DNA of 57,577 nucleotides from CALKYB01 sp964510575 (lineage in GTDB: Bacteria; Bdellovibrionota_C; UBA2361; SZUA-149; CALKYB01): the NCBI GenBank assembly GCA_964510575.1, contig CAZECN010000020.1, forward strand, positions 1 to 57,577. The letters run 5' to 3'. Numbering within the stretch: the stretch's first letter is position 1; each line of letters starts with the position of its first letter. Under the pieces are notes generated by a model. That model ran no database searches. It worked only from the letters and a program-made list of their open reading frames with translations, and was not told where the DNA came from. Made by a program: the position numbers and the translations under genes. Shown here in pieces: positions 27,716 to 36,297 of the stretch.

Positions 27716-27743
27716 AGTGATAGGTAATCATATTCTTATCACT
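27716..27743. promoter_or_regulatory. Candidate LysR-type operator dyad
   Basis: AGTGATA (27716-27722) and TATCACT (27737-27743) form a perfect 7-bp inverted repeat spaced by 14 bases, just before the LysR gene start at 27756. The size fits a LysR-type site and could be autoregulatory. No binding data. Confidence 0.3.
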
Positions 27744-27755
27744 TTCAGGAATGCT

Positions 27756-28643
27756 ATGATTGATAACATCCAAGCCTTAATTGCTTTATCCGAAACCGGC
27801 ACAGTCACAAAAGCTGCTAGCAAGCTTCACTTAAGCCAATCGGCTGTCACTAAGAGAATACAGAATCTAGAGTTCGATGTAGGTTATGAGCTAATTGAAA
27901 GAAGTGGACGAAACGTAGTTTTAACAAGCCAAGGACTTCGTTTACTGCAAAAAGCTCGGCCAATTATTGCAGAGCTAAATGAGGTAATAGCTGAAGAATC
28001 ATCTGAGGCTACTGGCGCAATTACCATGACAGTTAGTGAGTCAGTCCTATATTCTTGGGGTGCAAAAGCCTTCAGCAAAATACAAAAACAGAATCCGAAT
28101 ATCGAACTAATAATTAACAGTCATAGCTCTCGCATAGCGATTGATAAAGTTCGCTCCGGCGAGCAAATGCTGACGATTGCTCCTGGCAAAAAAGAAAATA
28201 CCCCTGACCTGGATTCAAGATTGCTCATTGAAGAGCCAATGGTGATTATCCCCTCTGGTCTTTCAGAATTTAAATTCCCGAAAAAGGGTTGTCTTGAAGT
28301 TATATCCAGTGAAAAAAGTGAAGCAACCTGGCCAGCAATACAACCAAGTATGGCCTGCTTTCACAAAAAAAGTCCTTTCAAAATTAAGATGGTTAAAGAA
28401 ATTCAGAGTTTTGCTGCAGTTCTAAAAATGGCGGAATCTGGTTTTGGTCATGGCTTACTCCCAATTGGAGTAGTTCGATCTTTTAAAATTCCTTGCTCTA
28501 AGCTTGTTCGACTACCGGCACCGGGTATCAAGAGGCCTATTAGCATAATAGGAAGACCTACTACTTTGAATAGAACTTTGGTAAAGAAATTCACCAGCTC
28601 ACTGGGTAAATATTTAGAGAGTAGTAGTTTGCTGGATGACTAG
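27756..28643 (+). CDS. LysR-family transcriptional regulator
   Basis: 295 residues from the ATG at 27756, chosen because AGGA lies 5 bases upstream and MIDNIQALIALSETGTVTKAASKLHLSQSAVTKRIQNLE is the standard winged-HTH start. An upstream in-frame start adds 13 non-homologous residues. The effector-binding domain follows (GAITMTVSESVLYSWGAKAFSKIQK ... LIINSHSSRIAIDKVRSGEQML). It probably controls the preceding DMT transporter gene in response to a small ligand. Its 3' end overlaps the convergent hydrolase gene by 4 bp. Confidence 0.9.
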   Translation: MIDNIQALIALSETGTVTKAASKLHLSQSAVTKRIQNLEFDVGYELIERSGRNVVLTSQGLRLLQKARPIIAELNEVIAEESSEATGAITMTVSESVLYSWGAKAFSKIQKQNPNIELIINSHSSRIAIDKVRSGEQMLTIAPGKKENTPDLDSRLLIEEPMVIIPSGLSEFKFPKKGCLEVISSEKSEATWPAIQPSMACFHKKSPFKIKMVKEIQSFAAVLKMAESGFGHGLLPIGVVRSFKIPCSKLVRLPAPGIKRPISIIGRPTTLNRTLVKKFTSSLGKYLESSSLLDD

Positions 28644-29761
28644 GCTGTTTTAGTAAGTTTTGGTGAACTTAATTGCTCCAACTCTGAAGGCCTTTTCTCT
28701 GCCGCCATTTGAAGAACCATATTCATTTCTCTCGGTATTCGCTTAGCAACACTAGCTTGGATTGAGGCTGAGCTACTTCGGAAATGCTGTTGAACCTTGC
28801 TCAATTTATACTCGCCTATAGCGGTGATAAAATCGTTTGCCGACGCCGTGGAAAGATCTAGATGCCTAGTGGCTTGGTGTATAGTTTTCGATCCACCAGA
28901 AACTCCATGCTGGTTAAAAGTTGAAGCTGCATAGTTTTTAACAGCCATTTGCTCCGAACCAGTCCAATGCTTTGCCTTGCTCAAGTCTGTTCCCATTGCA
29001 TACAACTTCCCCATACCAGGGTTGAAGAATTTCTCTTCCATATACTTATGCTGAGCCATTGCAAAGTTCTCCTCATTTGCCCCTAGTCGTTGCCAGGTGC
29101 TCTTGAAGGAAGGGTCTGATGGGTTCATGCCTTTAAACTGATTGGAATAACCACTCCATTTTATAAAATCTTGTACCGAGCCCGTAGTCGAGGAAAGCTG
29201 ATAAAATCCAAAAGAGGCTCCTCCATAGTCGCCTGCATTATCGGCAACAGTGCCAGCTCCACGATTACCAACTTCGAAATACCTGGAAATAACTCCAACG
29301 TCGGTGCCTTCTGGCAAAAAGGAAAGATGTTCAGGAACTCCAATTTGAGCTCCTTTAGAATAAGCTACAGCTTCTGCGAATTCTTTATCGGACAGTTTAT
29401 ATTCAATAGGTCGATCGGCAAGTTTAACATCACTTGCAATAACTGGAAGATCTCTGCCTAAAGCAGCATCAAGAGCTCTCAGAGTAATAGGTCCCAGAAT
29501 TCCATCTTGGGGCTCAACACCAAATTTCTTTTGAAATGCAAGAATATCTTCTTTGCTTAAATCCCCTTCCAAGCTCACTGTTCCTTCGGTCGCTCTTGAA
29601 AGGTCTTTTTGAAGAGCAAGGCTAAGCTCATCGCCACCACCATAAACCATGGTCAATCCTCGACGAACTAATTGATAGTCCTCTTTGGTTTGTTGAGAAC
29701 GGGTGTCTAACTGGAGGCTATCAAGCCCAGAACTTTCAGTTTTTGGATCAAATGAAAACAA
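28640..29761 (-). CDS. Peptidoglycan-binding and lysozyme-like hydrolase without a signal peptide
   Basis: 373 residues. A PG_binding_1-type domain sits near 60-115 (LALQKDLSRAT ... FQKKFGVEPQDGILGPITLRALDAAL). The C-terminal part (about 150-340) has SRYFEVGNRGAGTVADNAGDYGGASFGFYQLSSTTGSVQDFIKWSGY, matching the 'EVGNRG...GGASYGxYQ' segment of predicted phage- or VgrG-associated muramidase-type hydrolases. There is no signal peptide, so it may leave the cell by lysis, injection or a holin-like route, or act as an effector. The TTG start has AGAGG about 8 bases upstream. Confidence 0.65.
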   Translation of the reverse strand: MFSFDPKTESSGLDSLQLDTRSQQTKEDYQLVRRGLTMVYGGGDELSLALQKDLSRATEGTVSLEGDLSKEDILAFQKKFGVEPQDGILGPITLRALDAALGRDLPVIASDVKLADRPIEYKLSDKEFAEAVAYSKGAQIGVPEHLSFLPEGTDVGVISRYFEVGNRGAGTVADNAGDYGGASFGFYQLSSTTGSVQDFIKWSGYSNQFKGMNPSDPSFKSTWQRLGANEENFAMAQHKYMEEKFFNPGMGKLYAMGTDLSKAKHWTGSEQMAVKNYAASTFNQHGVSGGSKTIHQATRHLDLSTASANDFITAIGEYKLSKVQQHFRSSSASIQASVAKRIPREMNMVLQMAAEKRPSELEQLSSPKLTKTA

Positions 29762-29875
29762 TTTCTATACCTCTAATCTTGTTATGAGGTTGATAGAAAA
29801 AGATGTGCTATGTTTTTCAGGTTTTTACACAGCAACAACTACCTGTATTCACTGCGTTTTTAAGGAATTTCCCTT

Positions 29876-31138
29876 CTATCGGGCTTCAGTTTCCACCAAA
29901 TGCCTAACATCTGGCAGATACTTCTCTATGGAACCAGTGTTAAACATCACCACACTATCCCCAGAGCTAATCAAAGATTTTTCTAAAGCTTGATCCAAAG
30001 CGGCGAAACAAGCAGCTCCTTCAGGAGAGATCCACCAGCCATATTTTCTATAAACTTCTGTTAAAGTTTCCCCCATATATTTCTCAGAGACTGAGAGTGC
30101 AGCACCTTTGGAGCTTTTAATAATATCAAGAACTTTAAAATGCCCAACTCCCCCAGGAACATTTAATCCTGTTGCCATTGTGCTTCCTGCCTGCACTACT
30201 TCCGTATCTTCTGCCCCCGCTTCGAAAGCAGTCACAACAGGCGAGGTCACTTCACTTTGTACACAGATCACCTTAGGACGCTCAGGTCCAACTAAGCCAA
30301 GCTGCTCAAGCTCGGCAAAAGCCTTCCACATGCCAAGCACTCCGGTTCCTCCACCAGTGGGATAAAGAATTACGTCAGGTAATTTCCACTTATTCCCTCC
30401 CTTCTCAGGCTCAGCTATTTCAAGCCCTAGAGTCTTTTTACCTTCTATTCGCCAGCCTGGTTCTTGGAATGTAGCTACATTAAAAAAGCCCTGAGGAGCG
30501 TATTTCTCTTTAAGCAAAGCTCCAGCTTCTCGAATTGTTCCTTGAACTAACTCCAGATGGATTTGCGGATGGATCTTTGCCAAAGCCGCAACTTTCCCCA
30601 TAATGGGCATAGGGGTGTCATCTGGCATTGCAACAACCACTTCAAAACCTGCTTCCAAAGCATAACTCGTGAGCGAATCGCCAGCATTGCCCTGAGTCGG
30701 AACCGAAAGTTTAGTTAAACCTAGCTTCTTAGCAGCAGAGGCAACAAAGGACATTCCACGATCTTTAAAACTCCCTGTGGGGTTTCTTCCGAAACCTGAA
30801 ACAGGGTGTCCTTCTTCTTTAAGTTTAAGATTTATATTTGCTTTCTTAGCGATGTCCCAGTCCGAACATTCAAGAAGTGGAGTATGACCTTCACCTAGGC
30901 TTACGATGCTTTTTCGGTCCTCTGGATTATCCCAATCCAGCCCCATCAAACCGCCAAATCTCCACATATTAGGACGCTCGGGACTGTACCAACTCTGATC
31001 AGGCTTTTCGGCGTTTAAACGTTCAGTGTCAATTTCAAGCTGCACCGGTCGCCCATCAACTGGGCAAAGATTCATCTCAGAAAAAGGAGGATAGCTTTCA
31101 CCTGAACCCAGTCCAACTGTTCTCTTAACGTAAGTCAA
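29876..31138 (-). CDS. thrC: Threonine synthase
   Basis: Converts O-phospho-L-homoserine to L-threonine using PLP, the last step of threonine synthesis. 420 residues with the PLP-lysine motif NPTGSFKDRGMSFVASAAK, a phosphate-binding-loop-like TGGGTGVLGMWKAF, SLGEGHTPLLE near the N-terminus and QGNAGDSLTSYALEAGF in the active-site region. This fits the archaeal/Thermus-type class more than the E. coli class. The TTG start is preceded by GGAG about 9 bases upstream. It follows the TauE-like gene by 16 bases on the same strand. Confidence 0.9.
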   Translation of the reverse strand: MTYVKRTVGLGSGESYPPFSEMNLCPVDGRPVQLEIDTERLNAEKPDQSWYSPERPNMWRFGGLMGLDWDNPEDRKSIVSLGEGHTPLLECSDWDIAKKANINLKLKEEGHPVSGFGRNPTGSFKDRGMSFVASAAKKLGLTKLSVPTQGNAGDSLTSYALEAGFEVVVAMPDDTPMPIMGKVAALAKIHPQIHLELVQGTIREAGALLKEKYAPQGFFNVATFQEPGWRIEGKKTLGLEIAEPEKGGNKWKLPDVILYPTGGGTGVLGMWKAFAELEQLGLVGPERPKVICVQSEVTSPVVTAFEAGAEDTEVVQAGSTMATGLNVPGGVGHFKVLDIIKSSKGAALSVSEKYMGETLTEVYRKYGWWISPEGAACFAALDQALEKSLISSGDSVVMFNTGSIEKYLPDVRHLVETEAR

Positions 31139-31154
31139 TTTTCATTCTCCCAAA

Positions 31155-31880
31155 TTAATAAAATGCTTCTTTTAAAAAATTAAAACTAGAGTAAGCTAGT
31201 ATTAGGTATATCATTTTTTGATACCCACTGGCCGGAACAGCCAAATGAGCCTTAACCCCCAAGTATATGGCAAGAATGACCACCGGAGAGACTTGAGCAA
31301 ACAGAATAAATACCTCCTCCGTAAACAGGCCTGTTCCAGCTGAAGTGAAAGCTCGAACTACATTACAAATAAAAAACAAACAAAGTATGCTAGCTCTAAA
31401 GGCCGGCCCTTTTAGACCCACCTCATTAAGAAAAATCAAAAAGCCAGGCCCTCCCACAGCAAAGGCCCCTTGAAGAAGTCCCCCTAGGCCCCCTCCGATT
31501 ATACCTAGTGCTTTTCTGTTTTTCTCCCCAAATTTCAGGTCTTTGAAAAATAGCTCCTTCAAGAGATAAGCTAGGATAAGAAAGCCCAATACAATTTTCA
31601 GATTTCCGTCATCGAGGTTAGACAAGGCAAAGGTTCCAAGCAGTCCGCCCCCAAGAGCAGCAGGACCGGCAGCTTTAATTATCTCCCAATCAATTTCTTT
31701 ACGGGCATTAAAGGCAGCGAAAGCCGTGTACACCTGTATGCAAAGCAATAGAGTAACAACAACTTTTAGAGGATAAAGCTGGGATAACAATGGAAGAGAA
31801 ATCAACCCAGCTCCAAAGCCAAAAACTCCATCAAAGAAGAAAGCCGCCGCCAAAATCAAATTTGCAAATACTAGGTCCAA
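31155..31880 (-). CDS. TauE/SafE (TSUP) family membrane transporter
   Basis: 241 residues, eight or so hydrophobic segments, with the family features GVFGFGAGLISLPLLSQLYPLKVVVTLLLC and, in the second half, GGLLQGAFAVGGPGFLIFLNEVG. These proteins export sulfite, sulfoacetate or related organosulfur anions; the substrate here is not determined. The TTG start has GGGGGAG only about 3-4 bases upstream, so the exact start is uncertain. thrC follows 16 bases downstream. Confidence 0.8.
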   Translation of the reverse strand: MDLVFANLILAAAFFFDGVFGFGAGLISLPLLSQLYPLKVVVTLLLCIQVYTAFAAFNARKEIDWEIIKAAGPAALGGGLLGTFALSNLDDGNLKIVLGFLILAYLLKELFFKDLKFGEKNRKALGIIGGGLGGLLQGAFAVGGPGFLIFLNEVGLKGPAFRASILCLFFICNVVRAFTSAGTGLFTEEVFILFAQVSPVVILAIYLGVKAHLAVPASGYQKMIYLILAYSSFNFLKEAFY

Positions 31881-32053
31881 ATACTCCCCCGAAGTTCAAT
31901 TCAACCATTGAAGCCACTAGCTAATGGTCGTTTCAAAGCGAAGTAACTAGCGGTATTTGATTGGAAAAAAAACTTTTAACAGGAAACTAGAGCAACAAAT
32001 TAGGAATAAAGCCCTAAGCCCCTAAGAATACCCAACTTTATTCTTAATAATAC

Positions 32054-32905
32054 TTAGCCACCTGAAAAGGGGTTCGGGCCGGCTCTTAGCCGTCTTTTTG
32101 GCTTATTGGATTGGTAGCTGTCGAACTGGCCAGCTGATAGAAGACTTTGCAAATCAGCTTCAAATTCCTCAACTCTAGCCTGATGAGCTTGCTTACTATT
32201 GGCACCTTGCTCTATCTCTAGCCTCTTACGTTCTTCCAGTCGCAATAGAGCTGCCTCAATCTGGGTGCTTTGTTCAGTTGAAAGTTCGAGCTCACTCTCC
32301 AACTTCTGAAGCCTTCGCCCCACACTTTCATATGTTTCAGCCTCCTGAAGAGATTTCTTCAAGCCGGTATACTTCTCTGCACTCTCTACACCAATAACTT
32401 GCTCTATCAATGCCAGTTTCTTATCTTCTGCAACAACCTCTCCTTGGGCAGATTGATTAAATAGTTCAGCAATAATATCACCAATTTCTCTCCTCTCAGA
32501 ATCTGACAGGGAGTAAACTTGAGAAATTAAAGTTAGCTCATGGTTGACCACCGCAGCTCTAATTCTAGAAGCTGCTCTTGGGGTATGACCTTGAAGAGTT
32601 TTAAAAGCCTTTTTACCTAAAGCGTAGTCTTTTGAAGCCTGTTCAATTTCGGCTGCGGTCCCAGAACTTTTCTGAATTTTATTTGGTAGAGGAAATTTTT
32701 CACGCAACTTAACTTGCCGAGGAGTAAGAGCCGGGGCTACTGACTCGACAGCTTCAGGTTCATTAGCGCTTGGCTCTACCACCTGTTCAGAAATCCCCTG
32801 CCTCTTGACCTGCTTAATCTCCTCAGATCCCTTAGTTGGACGCAAGAAATAAACTAAAGCAGCGATTAGTAACAGTAGTAGGCAAAATACCACTATCTTC
32901 TTCAT
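32054..32905 (-). CDS. Membrane-anchored helical protein (Spy/CpxP-like pattern), unknown
   Basis: 283 residues with an N-terminal anchor (MKKIVVFCLLLLLIAALVYFLRP), then a long helical, charged region (LRKRFPLPNKIQK-like; LSDSERREIGDIIAEL; LSTEQSTQIEAALLRLEERKRLEIEQGANSKQ) that would lie in the periplasm. The hairpin-like helical repeats recall Spy/CpxP chaperones, but no signature motif is present. It lies 15 bases after the stop of the 1061-residue surface protein on the same strand, so it may help export or fold that protein. Confidence 0.5.
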   Translation of the reverse strand: MKKIVVFCLLLLLIAALVYFLRPTKGSEEIKQVKRQGISEQVVEPSANEPEAVESVAPALTPRQVKLREKFPLPNKIQKSSGTAAEIEQASKDYALGKKAFKTLQGHTPRAASRIRAAVVNHELTLISQVYSLSDSERREIGDIIAELFNQSAQGEVVAEDKKLALIEQVIGVESAEKYTGLKKSLQEAETYESVGRRLQKLESELELSTEQSTQIEAALLRLEERKRLEIEQGANSKQAHQARVEEFEADLQSLLSAGQFDSYQSNKPKRRLRAGPNPFSGG

Positions 32906-32919
32906 CTCTAAAACCCAAA

Positions 32920-35900
32920 TTACCTTACAGGAGTAGCAACCCTGTAGTTATCATTAAAGCCTAGTCTAACTACGTTAGCTACAATTGAGTTTGGAGTCGT
33001 AGGTTGAACTCTGATAACCCCAAAGACATTTGGAACATCCAGGCTACAAAGGTCAAATTCTAAAACACCTTGAGCAGGAACTGTTACAACATTTCCAAGC
33101 AGAATCTGAGTGCCATCAAATCTTGTGGCATCAAGAGTAACATTCTCTGGGTTTGAACTCAGGTTACCAAGCAACAGTGAACAACCTTGATCCAAGAAAG
33201 TATTATAAGAACCCTGCATAACTGTTCCTAAAGCCTCTCGCCCAGATAAGGCATAGAAGTTGTTCAGACCAAGAGTTGCATTCCTACCATACTGCATCAC
33301 GTTAACTATGATTTCAGCACCAGAAGTATCTGTAACACGTGCGACACCAAGGCTGTTAGGCAAGAAGCTATCCAGAACAAAATGTTGAGTACCTTTCGGT
33401 GGCAAGTTAATAGTCGTATCAAGCACTCTGTTTCCGTTCTGGTCATCTACCTCAATCTCAATATTAGAGTTACTAGAGGAAGAATTTGATATCTCAAGCA
33501 CTGAAGTCAGTCCTCTCGTATCTACTGGAGCAATTAGTGGTTGCAAAGAACCTCTAACAGCTGGAATAGCGACAGCCTCTTCCACTGGGAATATTGGAGA
33601 AACGCCACCGTATACATATCTAGCTAAAGTAACTCTGAACTTAGCTGTGCTGTTGTCAGGACGCCATTCAAGTAAACCGATTCTATTTGGACCAAACTCA
33701 TGGATTCCAAAGTCCTGTCTTCCATCAGGAGGTAAAACTGCTGGGATACTCTGAAGAACAGAACCATTGTCAGCATAAACTATAACCTGGCCAGACTGTG
33801 AACTCGGCTCACTATTGGCTACTGTCAGCCAGTTAGCTGCAAAGAATCCAAACTCTGCGGGGTCCAAACTAGGATGAAAGGTATTGAACTGAACAAACAC
33901 TGGGCCAGGCACAGGATTTGAGAAAGGCATGACTAGAACAAAGTCAAAGCTCCCTGCCCCATCTGGTCGATACATCAACATTCGGCCATCAATATCTCCA
34001 GCCTGAGAGTTGCTATCTACTAGTTCAGAACAAACTGTCCCGATAGAATCCGTGCTCCAACCTGGTAAATCATGAGCACCACGGTCAGTTTGAGCCCCTG
34101 GCAATACGGAGAAGTTTTCCACTCCAACAGGAGTTCCAGCTAAAGAAAAAAGTGTGGATTGTAGGTTTCTGGTATTGCTGGTGAAGTTTGTAAACTCAGC
34201 AAAGTTGGCTGTCATGCCTAGGAAACCATTCCAATCGTAACAAAACTCTTTCTCAAGCCTGAATATGAAGCTCGAACTGTCCAAAGGATCTGAGCCATCA
34301 GTAACTTCCTGACCATCACTTACTCCATCCCCATCTGTATCAAAAAGGTTAGGGTTGGTTCCGATACCAGCTTCAGTAGAATCAGTTAGTCCATCTCCAT
34401 CAGAGTCTGTACCACCCGTAGGAACTGTAGTGGTAGTCGTAGTTGTTGTGGTTGTTGTGGTTGTTGTAGTCGTCGTTGTAGGAACAGCTGTCGCTATTCC
34501 AGTAATAAGAAACTGAAACGGGTTTTCATTTCCATCGTCGCTCGCAATCTCTACAGCCGCAATCTTTACTCCAGGGCTGGTTGGGGTAAAAGCTACGCTA
34601 AAAATCTCTGGCAATATACTAGAGACAGTAGAGTTTGGTTGAGCTGTAACCGTAAACTCACTAGCATCAGCCCCAATAATTACAACTGGAGATGTGAGGA
34701 CTAGGTCAGTTGTACCTAGACTATCGATTTGAAAGCTGCTTGCAGCTGACGCTCCGACTAAAATTGAGCCAAAATCGGTTCCATCAATCGCATTAGGGGT
34801 TACATCACCACTGAAAATTGGACTACCAGCACCTGAAACATGTATCTCACTTCCGCCTGCTCCGGTGCCGATACCTGTAACAGCAAATGAATAAGGGTTC
34901 TCATCTGCATCGGAATTAACGATATTAATAACTGCATTACTTGCGCCTGGAACAGCAGGATCGAAAATCACAGTAAAAGTTGAAGTACCTATTTCAGCTG
35001 CAACTGTGCTAGCTGGTGGAACAGAAACGCTAAAATCCAGAGGATTGGCCCCTGAAAAAACGATGTCGCCAACTGTCAAAGGCTGGTCACCACAATTGTG
35101 AATTGTAAAAGTTTGAGAAGCAAAACCTGTGTTTACATCGACACTACTGAAGTCTGTAAAATCCGTCGCACTTGGACTTGCATCTCCGCTGTCAATAATT
35201 AGAGAATTTCCTTGAACATTAATTTCAGCTCCTGGAAGGATATTTAACCCAAAACCATAAACCGAGTTAGCAGGAGAAGTGGCAATTAGATCCACCTGCC
35301 CTGTGCCGTCATTATTAGCTCTTAAAATTGAAGGAGAAGTTGTGTCACGGTCCGCCCAGTATATCTTTCCACCACCTGGAAGCACTTCAAGTTCTCCTGC
35401 TGGATTGGATATAGCAGGAATTACCACTTCTGGAGAAGATCCATCAAGGTTAGACCTAACAATTCTCTTGGTCGTAGCACTTACTTCTTCATGCCAGTAA
35501 ATCTTACCATCAACTAAATCAAGCGCTAAGTCTCCCACATCAGCAACTCCTGTAGCTAGAACAACTTCAGCGGTTCCATCCAAGTTAGCACTGACAATAT
35601 CGGCTGAAACTTGAGAACCTCTAGCAAAATAGATTCTACCTCCAGCTCCATCAACCACAAAGGTAGCAAGCGGATCTGTTGGAAGTGGAGTAATGACATC
35701 TTCAATATTAGTACCATCCAGATTCGCTCTTCTAATGACATCACTCACAAAAAAGTTCGTCTCTGACCAATAAACCTTTTGATTTACCTCATCAATCTCG
35801 ACTTTAATCGGCACTGAAAACAACAAAGTCACAATGTTTCTAGGGTTAGTACCATCATCGTCTATGCAGTTAACCTCGCCATTTCCAAAGTCACCCCAAC

Positions 35901-36105
35901 ACACTGTATTCAACGCGTGGTCTAAACTAAAAGGGTTAGTGATACCACTGGCTAGAATCGTAGTGACGCTATCTCCATCAATATTTGCTCTGTTGATCGT
36001 GTTAGTAGAGGGATCTGCGTAGTAAATCTCAGACTGCGCATTCGCATTTCCAACCACAAACAAAAGTTGGTACAAAAACAATAGAAGAACTTTTAGGCTT
36101 TTCAC
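32920..36105 (-). CDS. Large secreted protein: YWTD-type propeller, two choice-of-anchor-D domains, thrombospondin-3 repeats
   Basis: 1061 residues. Signal peptide (LKVLLLFLYQLLFVVGNANAQ); the GTG start has AGGA 7 bases ahead. Residues about 25-290 form a propeller of LDLR class B/YWTD-like repeats (GGKIYWADRDTTSPSILRAN). Two choice-of-anchor D / ASPM-SPD-2-Hydin-type modules follow (about 294-540, each with FTVIFDPAVPG or FSVAFTPTSPG), then a Thr linker (about 541-562) and TSP3 calcium-binding repeats (SDSDGDGLTDSTEAGIGTNPNLFD, about 565-612). The C-terminal ~450 residues are beta-rich and unrecognised (FGIHEFGPNRIGLLEWRPDN). The design is that of a calcium-stabilised cell-surface adhesin or ligand-binding protein. 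It shares its propeller style with the 2396-residue protein next to it. Confidence 0.82.
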   Translation of the reverse strand: MKSLKVLLLFLYQLLFVVGNANAQSEIYYADPSTNTINRANIDGDSVTTILASGITNPFSLDHALNTVCWGDFGNGEVNCIDDDGTNPRNIVTLLFSVPIKVEIDEVNQKVYWSETNFFVSDVIRRANLDGTNIEDVITPLPTDPLATFVVDGAGGRIYFARGSQVSADIVSANLDGTAEVVLATGVADVGDLALDLVDGKIYWHEEVSATTKRIVRSNLDGSSPEVVIPAISNPAGELEVLPGGGKIYWADRDTTSPSILRANNDGTGQVDLIATSPANSVYGFGLNILPGAEINVQGNSLIIDSGDASPSATDFTDFSSVDVNTGFASQTFTIHNCGDQPLTVGDIVFSGANPLDFSVSVPPASTVAAEIGTSTFTVIFDPAVPGASNAVINIVNSDADENPYSFAVTGIGTGAGGSEIHVSGAGSPIFSGDVTPNAIDGTDFGSILVGASAASSFQIDSLGTTDLVLTSPVVIIGADASEFTVTAQPNSTVSSILPEIFSVAFTPTSPGVKIAAVEIASDDGNENPFQFLITGIATAVPTTTTTTTTTTTTTTTTTTVPTGGTDSDGDGLTDSTEAGIGTNPNLFDTDGDGVSDGQEVTDGSDPLDSSSFIFRLEKEFCYDWNGFLGMTANFAEFTNFTSNTRNLQSTLFSLAGTPVGVENFSVLPGAQTDRGAHDLPGWSTDSIGTVCSELVDSNSQAGDIDGRMLMYRPDGAGSFDFVLVMPFSNPVPGPVFVQFNTFHPSLDPAEFGFFAANWLTVANSEPSSQSGQVIVYADNGSVLQSIPAVLPPDGRQDFGIHEFGPNRIGLLEWRPDNSTAKFRVTLARYVYGGVSPIFPVEEAVAIPAVRGSLQPLIAPVDTRGLTSVLEISNSSSSNSNIEIEVDDQNGNRVLDTTINLPPKGTQHFVLDSFLPNSLGVARVTDTSGAEIIVNVMQYGRNATLGLNNFYALSGREALGTVMQGSYNTFLDQGCSLLLGNLSSNPENVTLDATRFDGTQILLGNVVTVPAQGVLEFDLCSLDVPNVFGVIRVQPTTPNSIVANVVRLGFNDNYRVATPVR

Positions 36106-36297
36106 GTACTAATCCTCAAAGAGTTATTTTTTAGCGGATAGGCTAGCATGGCTCACACTTTCCCGATCGGAAATTTTCAGTACAAATTTTTCAGTTTTAA
36201 TTTACCGTCCAGCTTTAGATGATTTGACTAAAGGCAGTTATTCAACCGTTTTGGACTACTGAAAAATTATCAGGAATGCGTCTATAAATAGCCTAGT

